DNA from: Candidatus Alcium sp. F082 | GTDB lineage: Bacteria > Bacteroidota > Bacteroidia > Bacteroidales > F082 | Reading direction: 5' to 3' | Length of the DNA: 64,000 nt | Assembly (NCBI GenBank): GCA_001543395.1 | Contig: LPNG01000006.1 | Coordinates: 23,244-87,243 of the forward strand | Part shown: piece by piece, positions 6,335 through 14,670 of the stretch | Position numbering within the stretch: the first letter of the stretch is position 1 | Layout: every line of letters begins with the position of its first letter | Position numbers and translations under genes: made by a program | Notes under the pieces: generated by a model | Told to the model about the DNA's origin: nothing | The model's database searches: none | The model's input: the letters and a program-made list of their open reading frames with translations, nothing else

Positions 6335-7870
6335 TTATTCCTTTACGAATTTCCCATTGGCCACCTCACGGTTGCCGTCAAGCAGCTTGTAGACATACAG
6401 GCCCGCATCAAGGGTATGTGTGTCCACGGTAATGAGGTTGCCTTGTTTGTCAAGCGCACTGTCGAGCCAAATGCCGCCCTTCATGTCGAAGATTTGAAGC
6501 CTTGCATCTTGGCAATTTGTTTCGCCTATCGGGATGTTGAGGATGCCGGTGGTAGGGTTGGGATAAGCTTGGGTTACAAGATTCTCTTCTGTTTCCTGCA
6601 CGACATCCCAAGTAATCTCAATATCCTCGCGCCTGAACTTCATGAGATAGAATTTGTAAAACGGCTCCCCTGGATAATAATTGCCATTATAAGAAGAAAG
6701 GAGTACACAACAGCCTCCATCATTAAAAGCGGCTGGTGAACTGGTATAGCATATCACATCATCGATTTTTATCACTTTTCTGCCAAGCAAATTCAATTGT
6801 TTGTCGACCAATGTGACATTCACCTGCATAACATCTCCATGATAGAGTAGACCGCTGCCGCTGAAACTGAATGCGAAGATGGTTGTGTCGTTGATATAAG
6901 AGGTTGAGGTTCCGTAAGGTGAAATGGTGCAAGAGTCGTATGGCGGAAGTGGCAGGTTGGCGTATACGTGCAATGCGGAGTCAACGATGTATAAGGTTTG
7001 GAATGAGAAATCAGATCCAATGTATTGTTGGCAGTCCAACAAAATGTGGTCGCCATCAAACCACTTGCCTTCACAAGCATTGTTAGAGATGACGTCCGCT
7101 CCGCCGAGGCGCAACATTGACTGATGGGCAATTATGTTCATGTCAGGATCCACGACAAAAATGCCTGGGCTGCCAAAATCATAACCATAATTGCCTCCCT
7201 TGACAACCATCATCAGATTGTCGGAATGAGGCTCGTATGTAATTTCCTTGATAGAACCCACCTCAGCAAGCTCTATCGGGTTGTCAACGATTCTAATGAT
7301 ATCGCCCCAATCGTCAAACTCATAAAACCGCACAGCACCTCTATAATGGTTCCCCCAGTTTGTTTCTTCATAATATGACAATCTTGATGCCAATATTACC
7401 GTTCCGGCTTTTGAAACGATGCAGCGCATGATGTATCCGTCCCACGGATGATAAAAACAATCAAATACATCGTCGTCAACATCATACATCTTTGACGAGA
7501 CACATTCCAATTGTCCATCGAATACATCCACGCAAAGGTGTTTCTGGATAAAGGGATCACATAGGCTGTCGTCACAGACACCGAAAACCATATAGTTGCC
7601 ATTGCCCAACTGAACGGCAGTAAAATAACTAAGCATCATCCCTGGGAGATGTGTCTCGCGACAGGAGTAGTCACCATTTTTCGAAGCCTTGGCGATGTAG
7701 CCATCCTCAGAGCGGATTCGGCCTATGCCGATGACCGACTCGCCTCCATCAACCGAAACCATGTCATTGAAACAAAAATTCCAATCCGCTTCTACGGGTA
7801 CCACCCATTCCTGAGCCATGATAGGTTGGCTGAGGACAAGCAGGAGCGCTAGTTGTAGGAGTTTTTTCAT
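6335..7870 (-). CDS. secreted protein with T9SS sorting domain, unknown function
   Basis: A 511-residue protein: signal peptide MKKLLQLALLLVLSQPIMAQ, a large extracellular part with repeated strand-rich segments (possibly propeller-like: NYMVFGVCDD, EITYEPHSDNLMMVV, CCVLLSSYNGNYY) and a C-terminal T9SS sorting domain starting near AYPNPTTGILNIPIG and ending YVYKLLDGNREVANGKFVKE. Such domains direct proteins through the PorZ-dependent T9SS to the cell surface. I do not recognise a catalytic domain. An ATG two codons earlier (7876) is equally readable; the start at 7870 begins the signal peptide cleanly. The 5' leader contains a family D palindrome between the promoter box and the start codon. 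Confidence 0.85.
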   Translation of the reverse strand: MKKLLQLALLLVLSQPIMAQEWVVPVEADWNFCFNDMVSVDGGESVIGIGRIRSEDGYIAKASKNGDYSCRETHLPGMMLSYFTAVQLGNGNYMVFGVCDDSLCDPFIQKHLCVDVFDGQLECVSSKMYDVDDDVFDCFYHPWDGYIMRCIVSKAGTVILASRLSYYEETNWGNHYRGAVRFYEFDDWGDIIRIVDNPIELAEVGSIKEITYEPHSDNLMMVVKGGNYGYDFGSPGIFVVDPDMNIIAHQSMLRLGGADVISNNACEGKWFDGDHILLDCQQYIGSDFSFQTLYIVDSALHVYANLPLPPYDSCTISPYGTSTSYINDTTIFAFSFSGSGLLYHGDVMQVNVTLVDKQLNLLGRKVIKIDDVICYTSSPAAFNDGGCCVLLSSYNGNYYPGEPFYKFYLMKFRREDIEITWDVVQETEENLVTQAYPNPTTGILNIPIGETNCQDARLQIFDMKGGIWLDSALDKQGNLITVDTHTLDAGLYVYKLLDGNREVANGKFVKE

Positions 7871-7877
7871 GACCATA

Positions 7878-7935
7878 CCCGTTCCAGCGGATTTGCAATC
7901 CGCTGGCATAGAAGTTGGGGATTTGCAATCCCCTA
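7878..7935. repeat. family D palindrome, copy 3, in the leader of the T9SS cargo gene
   Basis: CCCGTTCCAGCGGATTTGC, its complement and a GGGGATTTGCAATCCCC palindrome, as in 5341-5397 but with a different spacer (CATAGAAGTT). It lies between the promoter box at 7976-7983 and the ATG at 7870. Confidence 0.85.
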
Positions 7936-7975
7936 TGTTAACTCTGGCTCTCATGGCTTTTTCATGTTTCGGCGG

Positions 7976-7983
7976 CAAAGATA
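7976..7983 (-). promoter_or_regulatory. -7 box (TAtcTTTG) of the T9SS cargo gene
   Basis: TATCTTTG on the minus strand, 106 bases before the chosen ATG. The intervening leader is largely a family D palindrome. Confidence 0.55.
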
Positions 7984-8042
7984 ATGGTTTTCATACAATT
8001 AAGCAAGCCTTTTTTCTCGCATTACAAATGCTGATATTCAAG

Positions 8043-8066
8043 GCTGGCGGATTACAAATCCACCAG
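8043..8066. repeat. short family D-like palindrome
   Basis: CTGGCGGATTACAAATCCACCAG, an imperfect palindrome resembling the family D core, in the gap after the MBOAT gene. The rest of the 7984-8122 gap shows nothing recognisable. Confidence 0.5.
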
Positions 8067-8122
8067 AACAGAGATTCCTATCCAAACAATGCGTTTCATG
8101 CCTGCAAAGATAGTGAAAAGAC

Positions 8123-9988
8123 TTAAAACTGGAAGTAAATAAACGACTGCAAGTCGGCCGTGATGAACTGATAGATGACGAACACGATGAGGGCACAGAC
8201 GAGTACCATCAAAGGCAAAGGCATCTTGGCAAACCAAACACGGTAACGGCGCTTGAAGTTCTCAGGCAACCAATGAATCACCATACCCAACAGGATGAGC
8301 AAAAACACATTCCAGTAGTGCAACGTGATATCCGGTATCTTGCTCAAGTCCCAATGGCCACCCATCTGGTTGACCATGTTCTTGGCCGTGTTCCAAGCCG
8401 TTTCGTTGGCCTCGGCAGGGTTGAGATTGGAGCCGCTACGGAAAAACATGAAGACGAAGGTGACGAAGACATAGTTTTGGAAGATGGCCCAGGCGTCCTG
8501 CAGCCACTGCCACGCCTTTTTGCCCCCACAGAGGTTGTAAACCATACGCACGAAGCTGCCTACAAAGATGACGGCGCTCCACACAAACAGCAGGTTGAAC
8601 ACAGGTTGCGGCACATAGATGCTCAACAGCCTTAACCCTATGGTGACGATAAGTATGGCCAAGGTGCGCCCATACACGCTCCATCTCTCCCAGATGTGCT
8701 GCAGCACCATGCCCAAGCCGTTCAAGCCTCCCCAGATCATGAAATTCCACGAGGCACCGTGCCATAAGCCACCAAGCAGCATGGTGTCCATCCTGTTGAT
8801 CTCCGCCCCAATCTGGCCCCGTTTCTTCGGCACAAAGATGGCGATAAGGCCCACCACCAAGGTGACGGCACCCACGCCCAAGGCCACCCACAAGCTACCC
8901 GTGAGGAAGGTGCCGATGGCCGCTATCACGATGAGGATGCAGAAGCTGCCAAAGCCCACCCTGCGGTTGCCACCCAAGGGGATGTAGAGGTAGTCCTGCA
9001 ACCAACGCGAGAGGGAGATGTGCCAACGCTTCCAGAACTCGCTTGGGCTCTTGGCCTTGTAAGGCGACCTAAAGTTCTTTGGCAGATAGAAGCCCATCAG
9101 CATGGCCACGCCTATGGCGATGTCGGTGTAGCCCGAGAAGTCGGCATAGATCTGCAACGAATAGCCGAACAGGGCCATCAGGTTCTCGAAACCCGTGTAA
9201 AGCAAGGGGTTTTCGAACACACGGTCGATGAAGTTGACTGCGATATAATCGCTCAGCACGATCTTCTTCACCAAGCCGTTCATGATCCAGAAGATGGCGA
9301 TGCCAAACTGGCGACGGCTGAGGAAGTATTTCCTATGCAGCTGCGGGATGAACTCACTGGCCCTCACGATGGGACCGGCCACCAGCTGCGGGAAGAAACT
9401 GACATAGAAGCCGAAATCGAAGATGTTGCGCACAGGCTTGATGCGCCTGCGATACACATCCATGATGTAGCTGATGGCTTGGAAGGTATAGAAGGAGATG
9501 CCTACAGGCAACAGGATGACATCGACGCTGAAGCGGTTGCTGCCCGTGATCTCATTGCCCACCCACGAGAAGATGTCGAACACACGGAACTCGAAGCCCG
9601 TCAGGTCGTTGACGACATCGGTCAGGAAATAGGCATATTTGAAGTAACAGAGAATCGACAAGTTGACCACCACACTGAGGGCCAAGGCAAAGGTGCGGGT
9701 CTGCTTCTTCTTCCGAGTATGCAACCACCTGCCAGCCAGGTAGTTGTAGATCGTGATGAAGACCAAGATCAGTATGAAGAGTCCGCTGGTCTTATAGTAA
9801 AAGAACAGGCTGACGAAAAACAGATAGGTGTTGCGCAGAAGGACCTTGTTCTTCAACAGGCTGAACAAGGCAAAGACGATGGCAAAGAAAGCCCAGAAAT
9901 GGAAATGGGTGAACAAAAGGGGATGGCTCTCGTCGAAAACGAGCAAGCCCTTCAGGAAGTCCAACGCTATCTCGGGTATATTCGTCAT
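8123..9988 (-). CDS. MBOAT-family O-acyltransferase (AlgI-like)
   Basis: A 621-residue polytopic membrane protein. Diagnostic segments are VILLPVGISFYTFQAISYIMD, FFPQLVAGPIVRASEF, YADFSGYTDIAIG, FWKRWHISLSRWLQDYLYIPLGGNR and GLWHGASWNF, whose His is the catalytic residue of membrane-bound O-acyltransferases. These proteins pass acyl (usually acetyl) groups across the inner membrane for polysaccharide or wall modification. It is longer than a typical AlgI (about 500) because of extra hydrophobic segments between GGNRR and GLWHG and near the C-terminus. The start lies one base after the stop of the upstream SGNH gene, so it is the last gene of a three-gene operon. The acceptor polymer is not shown by the sequence. 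Confidence 0.92.
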   Translation of the reverse strand: MTNIPEIALDFLKGLLVFDESHPLLFTHFHFWAFFAIVFALFSLLKNKVLLRNTYLFFVSLFFYYKTSGLFILILVFITIYNYLAGRWLHTRKKKQTRTFALALSVVVNLSILCYFKYAYFLTDVVNDLTGFEFRVFDIFSWVGNEITGSNRFSVDVILLPVGISFYTFQAISYIMDVYRRRIKPVRNIFDFGFYVSFFPQLVAGPIVRASEFIPQLHRKYFLSRRQFGIAIFWIMNGLVKKIVLSDYIAVNFIDRVFENPLLYTGFENLMALFGYSLQIYADFSGYTDIAIGVAMLMGFYLPKNFRSPYKAKSPSEFWKRWHISLSRWLQDYLYIPLGGNRRVGFGSFCILIVIAAIGTFLTGSLWVALGVGAVTLVVGLIAIFVPKKRGQIGAEINRMDTMLLGGLWHGASWNFMIWGGLNGLGMVLQHIWERWSVYGRTLAILIVTIGLRLLSIYVPQPVFNLLFVWSAVIFVGSFVRMVYNLCGGKKAWQWLQDAWAIFQNYVFVTFVFMFFRSGSNLNPAEANETAWNTAKNMVNQMGGHWDLSKIPDITLHYWNVFLLILLGMVIHWLPENFKRRYRVWFAKMPLPLMVLVCALIVFVIYQFITADLQSFIYFQF

Positions 9989-9989
9989 C

Positions 9990-11267
9990 TCAATAGGCTA
10001 TAGGATTTTTCTTGAGGTGCTCGATGTACTGCTCTATCAAGGCATTGTACATCAGGTCGCCCACGAGTTGGTAACCACTATTGGTGAAATGCAACCTGTC
10101 CTTCTGAGCCATGCCCGCCTTCTGCCAGGCATACATCGACTTCAGACCGCCCATCACGTCGTACAAATCCCAAACGGCGGCATGATGTTCCTCGGCCAAC
10201 TCCATGAATGCCTTCCTTGCTATGGGCGTGTTGGCGTTGACTTCATAGACCGTCTTTTTCTTCACGCGTTTCCTAAGGAAACAGTCGTTGTTGGTGACAA
10301 ACACCAAGGCACAATCGGGGTTGACGCGGTGTATGATGTCGATCAGGCGGCCGTAGTTGTATTTGAAAAGGGCTTTCTCGAAGTCAGGCTGCAAAGCGTC
10401 GTTGGTGCCAATGGCCAAAATGACCAAGTCGGGGCGGATGAGCCTGAGGTCACGCTCGAAATCGTCGCTGCAACGCAGATAGGAAGACACCCGCGCCCCA
10501 TTGACGCCAATGCCATGCACACTGATGCCATCGTCGCCGTTCTCCAAGAGGATGCCCGTCATGGTGTACGAGCCCTGAAGGAATTTCAAGCCAATACAGA
10601 CCGAATCGGTGTGGAAGGGCAAGTCGAACACATAAGCCGATTGGGCTTCGTCGTATTCTCCCCTGATGAGCGTATCCCTATGTCTGATGGCAGGCTCGGC
10701 GCTGCCCGTCTCCGAATAGCCTATGACCGTGATCTTGTTGAAATAAAACTCGGGTGAATGGACCGTGGGACGGCGTTCGCGACTGACGATGCTGACCGTA
10801 GCATCGGGGTCGGTGGTGGTGATGGCGGCACCCGCCAGACCCATGCGCTTGTCGCCTTCGCGGTAGACGGCATTGCGACAATAGCTCCACTCACCAGTCG
10901 AACTGACCTTGTAGTGCGAGGGGTTGTTGGTCTTTCCAGCGGAGTATGGGAACAGGAAATACTGTCCGCCCATCAACCCGGGAGCGATCTCAAGCAAATC
11001 GTCGCGAAACTGCTGTGTCGACACCCCAGCTTGGATGTGGGAGTCGCCCAGATGCAGTATATTGAGCTTGCCTTTGCCCAGGAAGACCACAGAGTCCATC
11101 TTCTGGAAGAAGCCTTCCAAGACGAGGCTGTCGCCAGGATAGCGGATATGGTTGCGCCCGAGACGGGCAAAGGGAAGCGGATCCATCGGCTTCAGCGTCG
11201 GCGCCGGCTGTGCCACAAGCCAACAAGAGGCGAGCATTAACCCTATGATAAGCAACGTTTTCTTCAT
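9990..11267 (-). CDS. SGNH-hydrolase-like protein, partner of the MBOAT (second gene)
   Basis: A 425-residue exported protein with signal peptide MKKTLLIIGLMLASCWLVAQ. The SGNH blocks are visible: block I LNILHLGDSHIQAG (Ser in GDSH), block III LAIGTNDALQPDF, and block V DRLHFTNSGYQLVGD (Asp-His). Many SGNH proteins next to MBOATs are acetyltransferases or esterases acting on the acetylated polymer outside the membrane, as AlgX/AlgJ or PatB do. Its ATG overlaps the stop of the preceding gene (ATGA), and its stop is one base from the MBOAT start. A beta-rich insert separates blocks I and III. Confidence 0.85.
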   Translation of the reverse strand: MKKTLLIIGLMLASCWLVAQPAPTLKPMDPLPFARLGRNHIRYPGDSLVLEGFFQKMDSVVFLGKGKLNILHLGDSHIQAGVSTQQFRDDLLEIAPGLMGGQYFLFPYSAGKTNNPSHYKVSSTGEWSYCRNAVYREGDKRMGLAGAAITTTDPDATVSIVSRERRPTVHSPEFYFNKITVIGYSETGSAEPAIRHRDTLIRGEYDEAQSAYVFDLPFHTDSVCIGLKFLQGSYTMTGILLENGDDGISVHGIGVNGARVSSYLRCSDDFERDLRLIRPDLVILAIGTNDALQPDFEKALFKYNYGRLIDIIHRVNPDCALVFVTNNDCFLRKRVKKKTVYEVNANTPIARKAFMELAEEHHAAVWDLYDVMGGLKSMYAWQKAGMAQKDRLHFTNSGYQLVGDLMYNALIEQYIEHLKKNPIAY

Positions 11268-12778
11268 CGTGTTTTGAGTCCAAAGGGGTTATAGCTAGGC
11301 AGTTTGATGCGGCCCGCGGTACGGATGGAGTCTTCTCTCCAGTCGAGGTTGACAAACTCGATGACCTTCTCGCTGGGCACATGTTGGCGCATCTTGTAGA
11401 AATCGTAATAGGTAGTCAGCGACTTGGCCAAGTTCGACCCGATCTCTTGGGCTCCGGCAAAGGTGAAATGGATGTGGTCGGGGCCGGCCAAGGCGGGGTT
11501 ATGGTTAACCCATTGCGCCATCGAGCCCTCGCCGCCCATCATGTGGAACACATCCCAATAGGCCACGCCTTTGCGGAGGCTCATCGCACGCAACGAGTCG
11601 TTCAGCTCAGGCAAGGTCTTCCAAGTGCCCATGACTCCGTTATACCTCTTGCCCATGTCGGCAGGACCGACGAAAAGCAGCATGGCATCGGGGGCGACCT
11701 GTTTCAGATAATCGATCTGATTCTCGAGCTCCTTCACATAAGCCACGATATGGCCCGTCGAGGTAATGCCGGGGATACGGTTGACGCCAAACTGCAAGAG
11801 TATGAGTCGGGTGCCAAGCAAGTCGAACGACTGCCGCATGGTGCTCTCGTCGATACGGTCGAAGAGGTTGCCTGCGCAGCCGCGCAACGGCACATTGTCG
11901 ACAGCGATGCCCGGCTCACCATCAAGCAAAACGGCATAGATGTCAGCCGTGCCGCTGAAACTGATGGTGCCACGCTTCACGGGGACGGGCAGCTTCCAAG
12001 TGATCAGCGAGACGCTGTCGTTGGCTGCCAAGACCTTGGGCTCGGCCGTGATGGTGTCGCAGCGCAGCGCAGCCGCAAAGCCTTCGCTGTTGTTGCCCAA
12101 AAGCACCGACACGGTGGAGATCTCCTTCACCCTCGGCAGTGCCCTCGAGTGGCTCGATTGGGCAAACGAGATGCTGCCGTTGCCCGTCACTTGGCTAAAC
12201 TGCAACATCGGGCCATAGCGGTGGTGTGAGGCACGAGCCGCGTCGCCATAAACCATATAACGATGCAGGTTGGAAGCCCATTGCGACACCGAGATGGTGG
12301 CCACAGGCTGTATGGCCGGGATCATATTGGGACCCGAGCCGCCAAAGAAGGACTGCAGACAGTCTCTCAGCACCGACGAAATGCGGTCCATCTCGATCTG
12401 CGAGTCACCGTAATGCATCACACGATATGTCTTCCCCTCCTCACTGGCCTGCTCGAGTTGGGCGAACAACGAGTCAAAGAAGGTGTAGTCGTCGTCAGGC
12501 AGATAGATACGGTTGGGGTTGGCCTTCAGATAATTGCGGAAGAAACGCATACTGTCAAGCAGGTTGTCGGAGCAGGTCATCTCAAAACTTCTATTGACTT
12601 TATTGAGGACTTCGTCCACATCCACCTCTTTTTGGGCAGGGGCCATATAAGCCTCGTAGGAGGGAAAATGCAACGTCCGGCCCGCGACGGCCACTCCGTC
12701 AGCTGGGAAAAAGAACCAGCACACGCCCAACAGCAACAACACGGAGAGTATAAAAAGTAAGGTACGTATCGATTTCAT
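11264..12778 (-). CDS. SGNH-hydrolase-like protein, partner of the MBOAT (first gene)
   Basis: A 504-residue protein with an N-terminal membrane anchor or signal (MKSIRTLLFILSVLLLLGVCWFF, given to its first part only here). SGNH blocks: RVMHYGDSQIEMDRI (Ser), LLQFGVNRIPGI at block III (Asn) and GPDHIHFTFAGAQEIG at block V (Asp-His). It differs enough from the next gene to be an old paralogue, not a recent duplicate. The start at 12778 places the hydrophobic segment at the very N-terminus and lies 19 bases from the promoter box; MPLLSKK upstream (12799) overlaps the box. First gene of the acetylation operon. Confidence 0.83.
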   Translation of the reverse strand: MKSIRTLLFILSVLLLLGVCWFFFPADGVAVAGRTLHFPSYEAYMAPAQKEVDVDEVLNKVNRSFEMTCSDNLLDSMRFFRNYLKANPNRIYLPDDDYTFFDSLFAQLEQASEEGKTYRVMHYGDSQIEMDRISSVLRDCLQSFFGGSGPNMIPAIQPVATISVSQWASNLHRYMVYGDAARASHHRYGPMLQFSQVTGNGSISFAQSSHSRALPRVKEISTVSVLLGNNSEGFAAALRCDTITAEPKVLAANDSVSLITWKLPVPVKRGTISFSGTADIYAVLLDGEPGIAVDNVPLRGCAGNLFDRIDESTMRQSFDLLGTRLILLQFGVNRIPGITSTGHIVAYVKELENQIDYLKQVAPDAMLLFVGPADMGKRYNGVMGTWKTLPELNDSLRAMSLRKGVAYWDVFHMMGGEGSMAQWVNHNPALAGPDHIHFTFAGAQEIGSNLAKSLTTYYDFYKMRQHVPSEKVIEFVNLDWREDSIRTAGRIKLPSYNPFGLKTR

Positions 12779-12796
12779 CTTCTTTGAAAGAAGCGG

Positions 12797-12804
12797 CAAA
12801 AATA
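12797..12804 (-). promoter_or_regulatory. -7 box (TAttTTTG) of the O-acetylation operon
   Basis: TATTTTTG on the minus strand, 19 bases before the ATG at 12778. Confidence 0.7.
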
Positions 12805-12839
12805 CGGAATTTGTTTGGATTGGGAACGCGCTTTTTTGT

Positions 12840-12847
12840 TACTTTTG
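12840..12847 (+). promoter_or_regulatory. -7 box (TActTTTG) of the MATE gene
   Basis: TACTTTTG, 30 bases before the ATG at 12877, with a TTG at a fitting upstream distance. Confidence 0.7.
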
Positions 12848-12876
12848 CACCTTCAATTTGAAGGGAAGCGTTTGTC

Positions 12877-14247
12877 ATGCCAGAACTAGATAGGACAAAA
12901 GAGTTAGAGACCAAGAGTATCAAGCGGTTATTATGGGTTTATGCCCTCCCCTCCATCGTGAGCCAAATCATCGCTTCGGTATATAATATTGTCGACCGCG
13001 TGTTTTTGGGTCAGTGCGTGGGCGCCTTGGCCATCGCCGGATTGGCCATCACCATGCCCATCATGAACATCATCCATGCCTTTGGCTCGTTGGTGGGTGT
13101 TGGCTCCTCGGCCCGTATGTCGATCGTGTTGGGCAAGAAGGACTACAAATGGGCTGAAGACATCTTGGGCAACAGTATGCTGCTGACTTTCATCTTCGGT
13201 TTCCTCTTCGTCACGGGGGGTTATCTCTTCATGGATAAAATCCTGACCATGTTCGGCGCCTCGGCTGATACCATCGCCTATGCCCGCGAGTATATGGACA
13301 TCGTGCTGCCCGGTATGTTCATGACCACCGTCACCTTCAACCTGACGGGTTTGATTCGTGCCACAGGTTATCCCAAGAAGTCGATGTGGATCATGGTGAG
13401 CGGCGCCATCCTCAACATCGCTCTCGATGCCTTGTTTATCTATGCCTTGGATTGGGGCATTGCAGGTGCGGCTTGGGCCACCACCATCTCCATGAGCTGC
13501 ACGGCTGTCGTCGCCATTTGGCATTTCCTGCAAAGGAGTTCGTTTATCCGATTCCGTCGTCATGCGTGGAAGCCCAAACTGTATATCTTCCGCAACATCC
13601 TGCTCATCGGCATGAGTCCCTTCTTGATGAATGTGGCGGCCTCGGGAGTGGTGGCCTTGCTCAACAGCCAGCTCATCCGCTATGGTGGCGACCTCGCTGT
13701 GGGTGCCTATGGCATCGTCAACACGTTTGGAAGCCTTAGCATCATGCTCATCCTTGGCGTGTGCCAAGGCATGCAGCCCATTGCTGGCTACAACTATGGT
13801 GCAGGGCATCCCCTCCGATTGAAATCCGTCTACTCTTTGACGTTGAAAGTGAACGTGCTGATAGGCTTTGTCGGCGCCTTGCTTGCCATGACCATCCCAC
13901 GGCTTTTGCTCCGCGCCTTCACCACCGATGCCGAACTCATCGACATCGCCGTGCCCGCCATACGTTTCATGTTGGTCATGTTCCCCTTGGTGGGCTTCAC
14001 CATCACCAACTCCAACTTCTTCCAGAGCATCGACAAGCCGTGGATTGCCATCGTCACCAGCCTCTCGCGCCAGGTGCTCTTCCTAGCTCCTATGATTTAC
14101 CTTATCCCACCCATCTTCGTTAATGCGGGCGGTGCCGGCCTCACGGGCGTGTGGGCCTCCATGACCATCTCCGATGTGTTGGGAGCCATCCTCGCCTTTG
14201 TCCTCATGCTCACCCAACGCCATGTGTTCAAACCTACAAATAGTTAA
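12877..14247 (+). CDS. MATE-family efflux transporter
   Basis: A 456-residue inner-membrane protein with about twelve hydrophobic segments in two similar halves. Family features: the N-terminal KRLLWVYALPSIVSQI with NIVDRVFLGQCVGALAIAG just after it, GLIRATGYPKKSM in the first half and the repeat-half equivalent QGMQPIAGYNYGAG. MATE proteins export cationic drugs or metabolites by Na+ or H+ antiport; the substrate cannot be told here. The start ATG is followed by a charged head (MPELDRTKELETKSIK) as is common in Bacteroidales members. A family A palindrome begins directly at its stop codon. Confidence 0.93.
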   Translation: MPELDRTKELETKSIKRLLWVYALPSIVSQIIASVYNIVDRVFLGQCVGALAIAGLAITMPIMNIIHAFGSLVGVGSSARMSIVLGKKDYKWAEDILGNSMLLTFIFGFLFVTGGYLFMDKILTMFGASADTIAYAREYMDIVLPGMFMTTVTFNLTGLIRATGYPKKSMWIMVSGAILNIALDALFIYALDWGIAGAAWATTISMSCTAVVAIWHFLQRSSFIRFRRHAWKPKLYIFRNILLIGMSPFLMNVAASGVVALLNSQLIRYGGDLAVGAYGIVNTFGSLSIMLILGVCQGMQPIAGYNYGAGHPLRLKSVYSLTLKVNVLIGFVGALLAMTIPRLLLRAFTTDAELIDIAVPAIRFMLVMFPLVGFTITNSNFFQSIDKPWIAIVTSLSRQVLFLAPMIYLIPPIFVNAGGAGLTGVWASMTISDVLGAILAFVLMLTQRHVFKPTNS

Positions 14248-14310
14248 GGTCCCTGAACCCGTCGAAGGGCCGACTGTAAAGTAACGGCGTTTCGACAAGC
14301 TCAACGACCT
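14247..14310. repeat. family A palindromic repeat (GTCGAAGGGCC type), intergenic copy
   Basis: Left arm AGGTCCCTGAACCCGTCG plus AAGGGCC; right arm GTTTCGACAAGCTCAACG plus ACCT, inverted, with 17 bases between. It sits between the MATE stop and the small gene that follows. Confidence 0.85.
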
Positions 14311-14320
14311 GCGTAATAAC

Positions 14321-14623
14321 ATGCAAATCAACAACGCCATAGTGACCGAGACCAACACCCACATCACGGACTCCAGCCTCATCCGAAGCAAGGAGGCCAT
14401 GCGTGAGTATTTGCAGGGCCTGCGCGACCACACTCCTGAAGAGATGGCGGTCAACCAGCGCGATATCGAGTCGCAGATCCGTGAATGGCGTTCGCACAAC
14501 CTGTTTTATTTCTTCCACGTCTTCCGCAGCCGCACCAAAGACGTCGACCTCGAGCTGAAGCAGACCTGGTATCGCGAGCTGTTCTGCCGTGTGGTGAGTT
14601 TCTTTTACTTCTGGGACCGCTAA
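14321..14623 (+). CDS. small protein of unknown function
   Basis: A 100-residue protein, mostly charged and helical in the first 65 residues (SLIRSKEAMREYLQG, EEMAVNQRDIESQIREW) and aromatic-rich at the end (NLFYFFHVFRSRTK and LFCRVVSFFYFWDR). It has no signal peptide and no motif I recognise. It begins 10 bases after a family A palindrome and ends 47 bases before the S46 peptidase gene, which has its own promoter. Its codon use matches its neighbours, which favours a real gene. It could be co-transcribed with the MATE gene. Confidence 0.6.
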   Translation: MQINNAIVTETNTHITDSSLIRSKEAMREYLQGLRDHTPEEMAVNQRDIESQIREWRSHNLFYFFHVFRSRTKDVDLELKQTWYRELFCRVVSFFYFWDR

Positions 14624-14640
14624 CGAAATCGGAAAAAGAT

Positions 14641-14648
14641 TACCTTTG
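14641..14648 (+). promoter_or_regulatory. -7 box (TAccTTTG) of the S46 peptidase gene
   Basis: TACCTTTG, 22 bases before the ATG at 14671. It supports 14671 rather than an in-frame start further upstream. Confidence 0.7.
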
Positions 14649-14670
14649 CATCATCAACACCCTAATATCT

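Noticed and set aside
5231..8122. A prophage or insertion sequence in the scarred region
   Set aside because: No transposase, integrase or phage gene is present, only Rhs remnants, one membrane protein, a cargo gene and short palindromes.
9020..10003. Long plus-strand open frame opposite the MBOAT gene
   Set aside because: Its composition (rich in His, Asp, Glu, Gln) is the antisense of a hydrophobic protein; no family pattern, and the MBOAT motifs are on the other strand.
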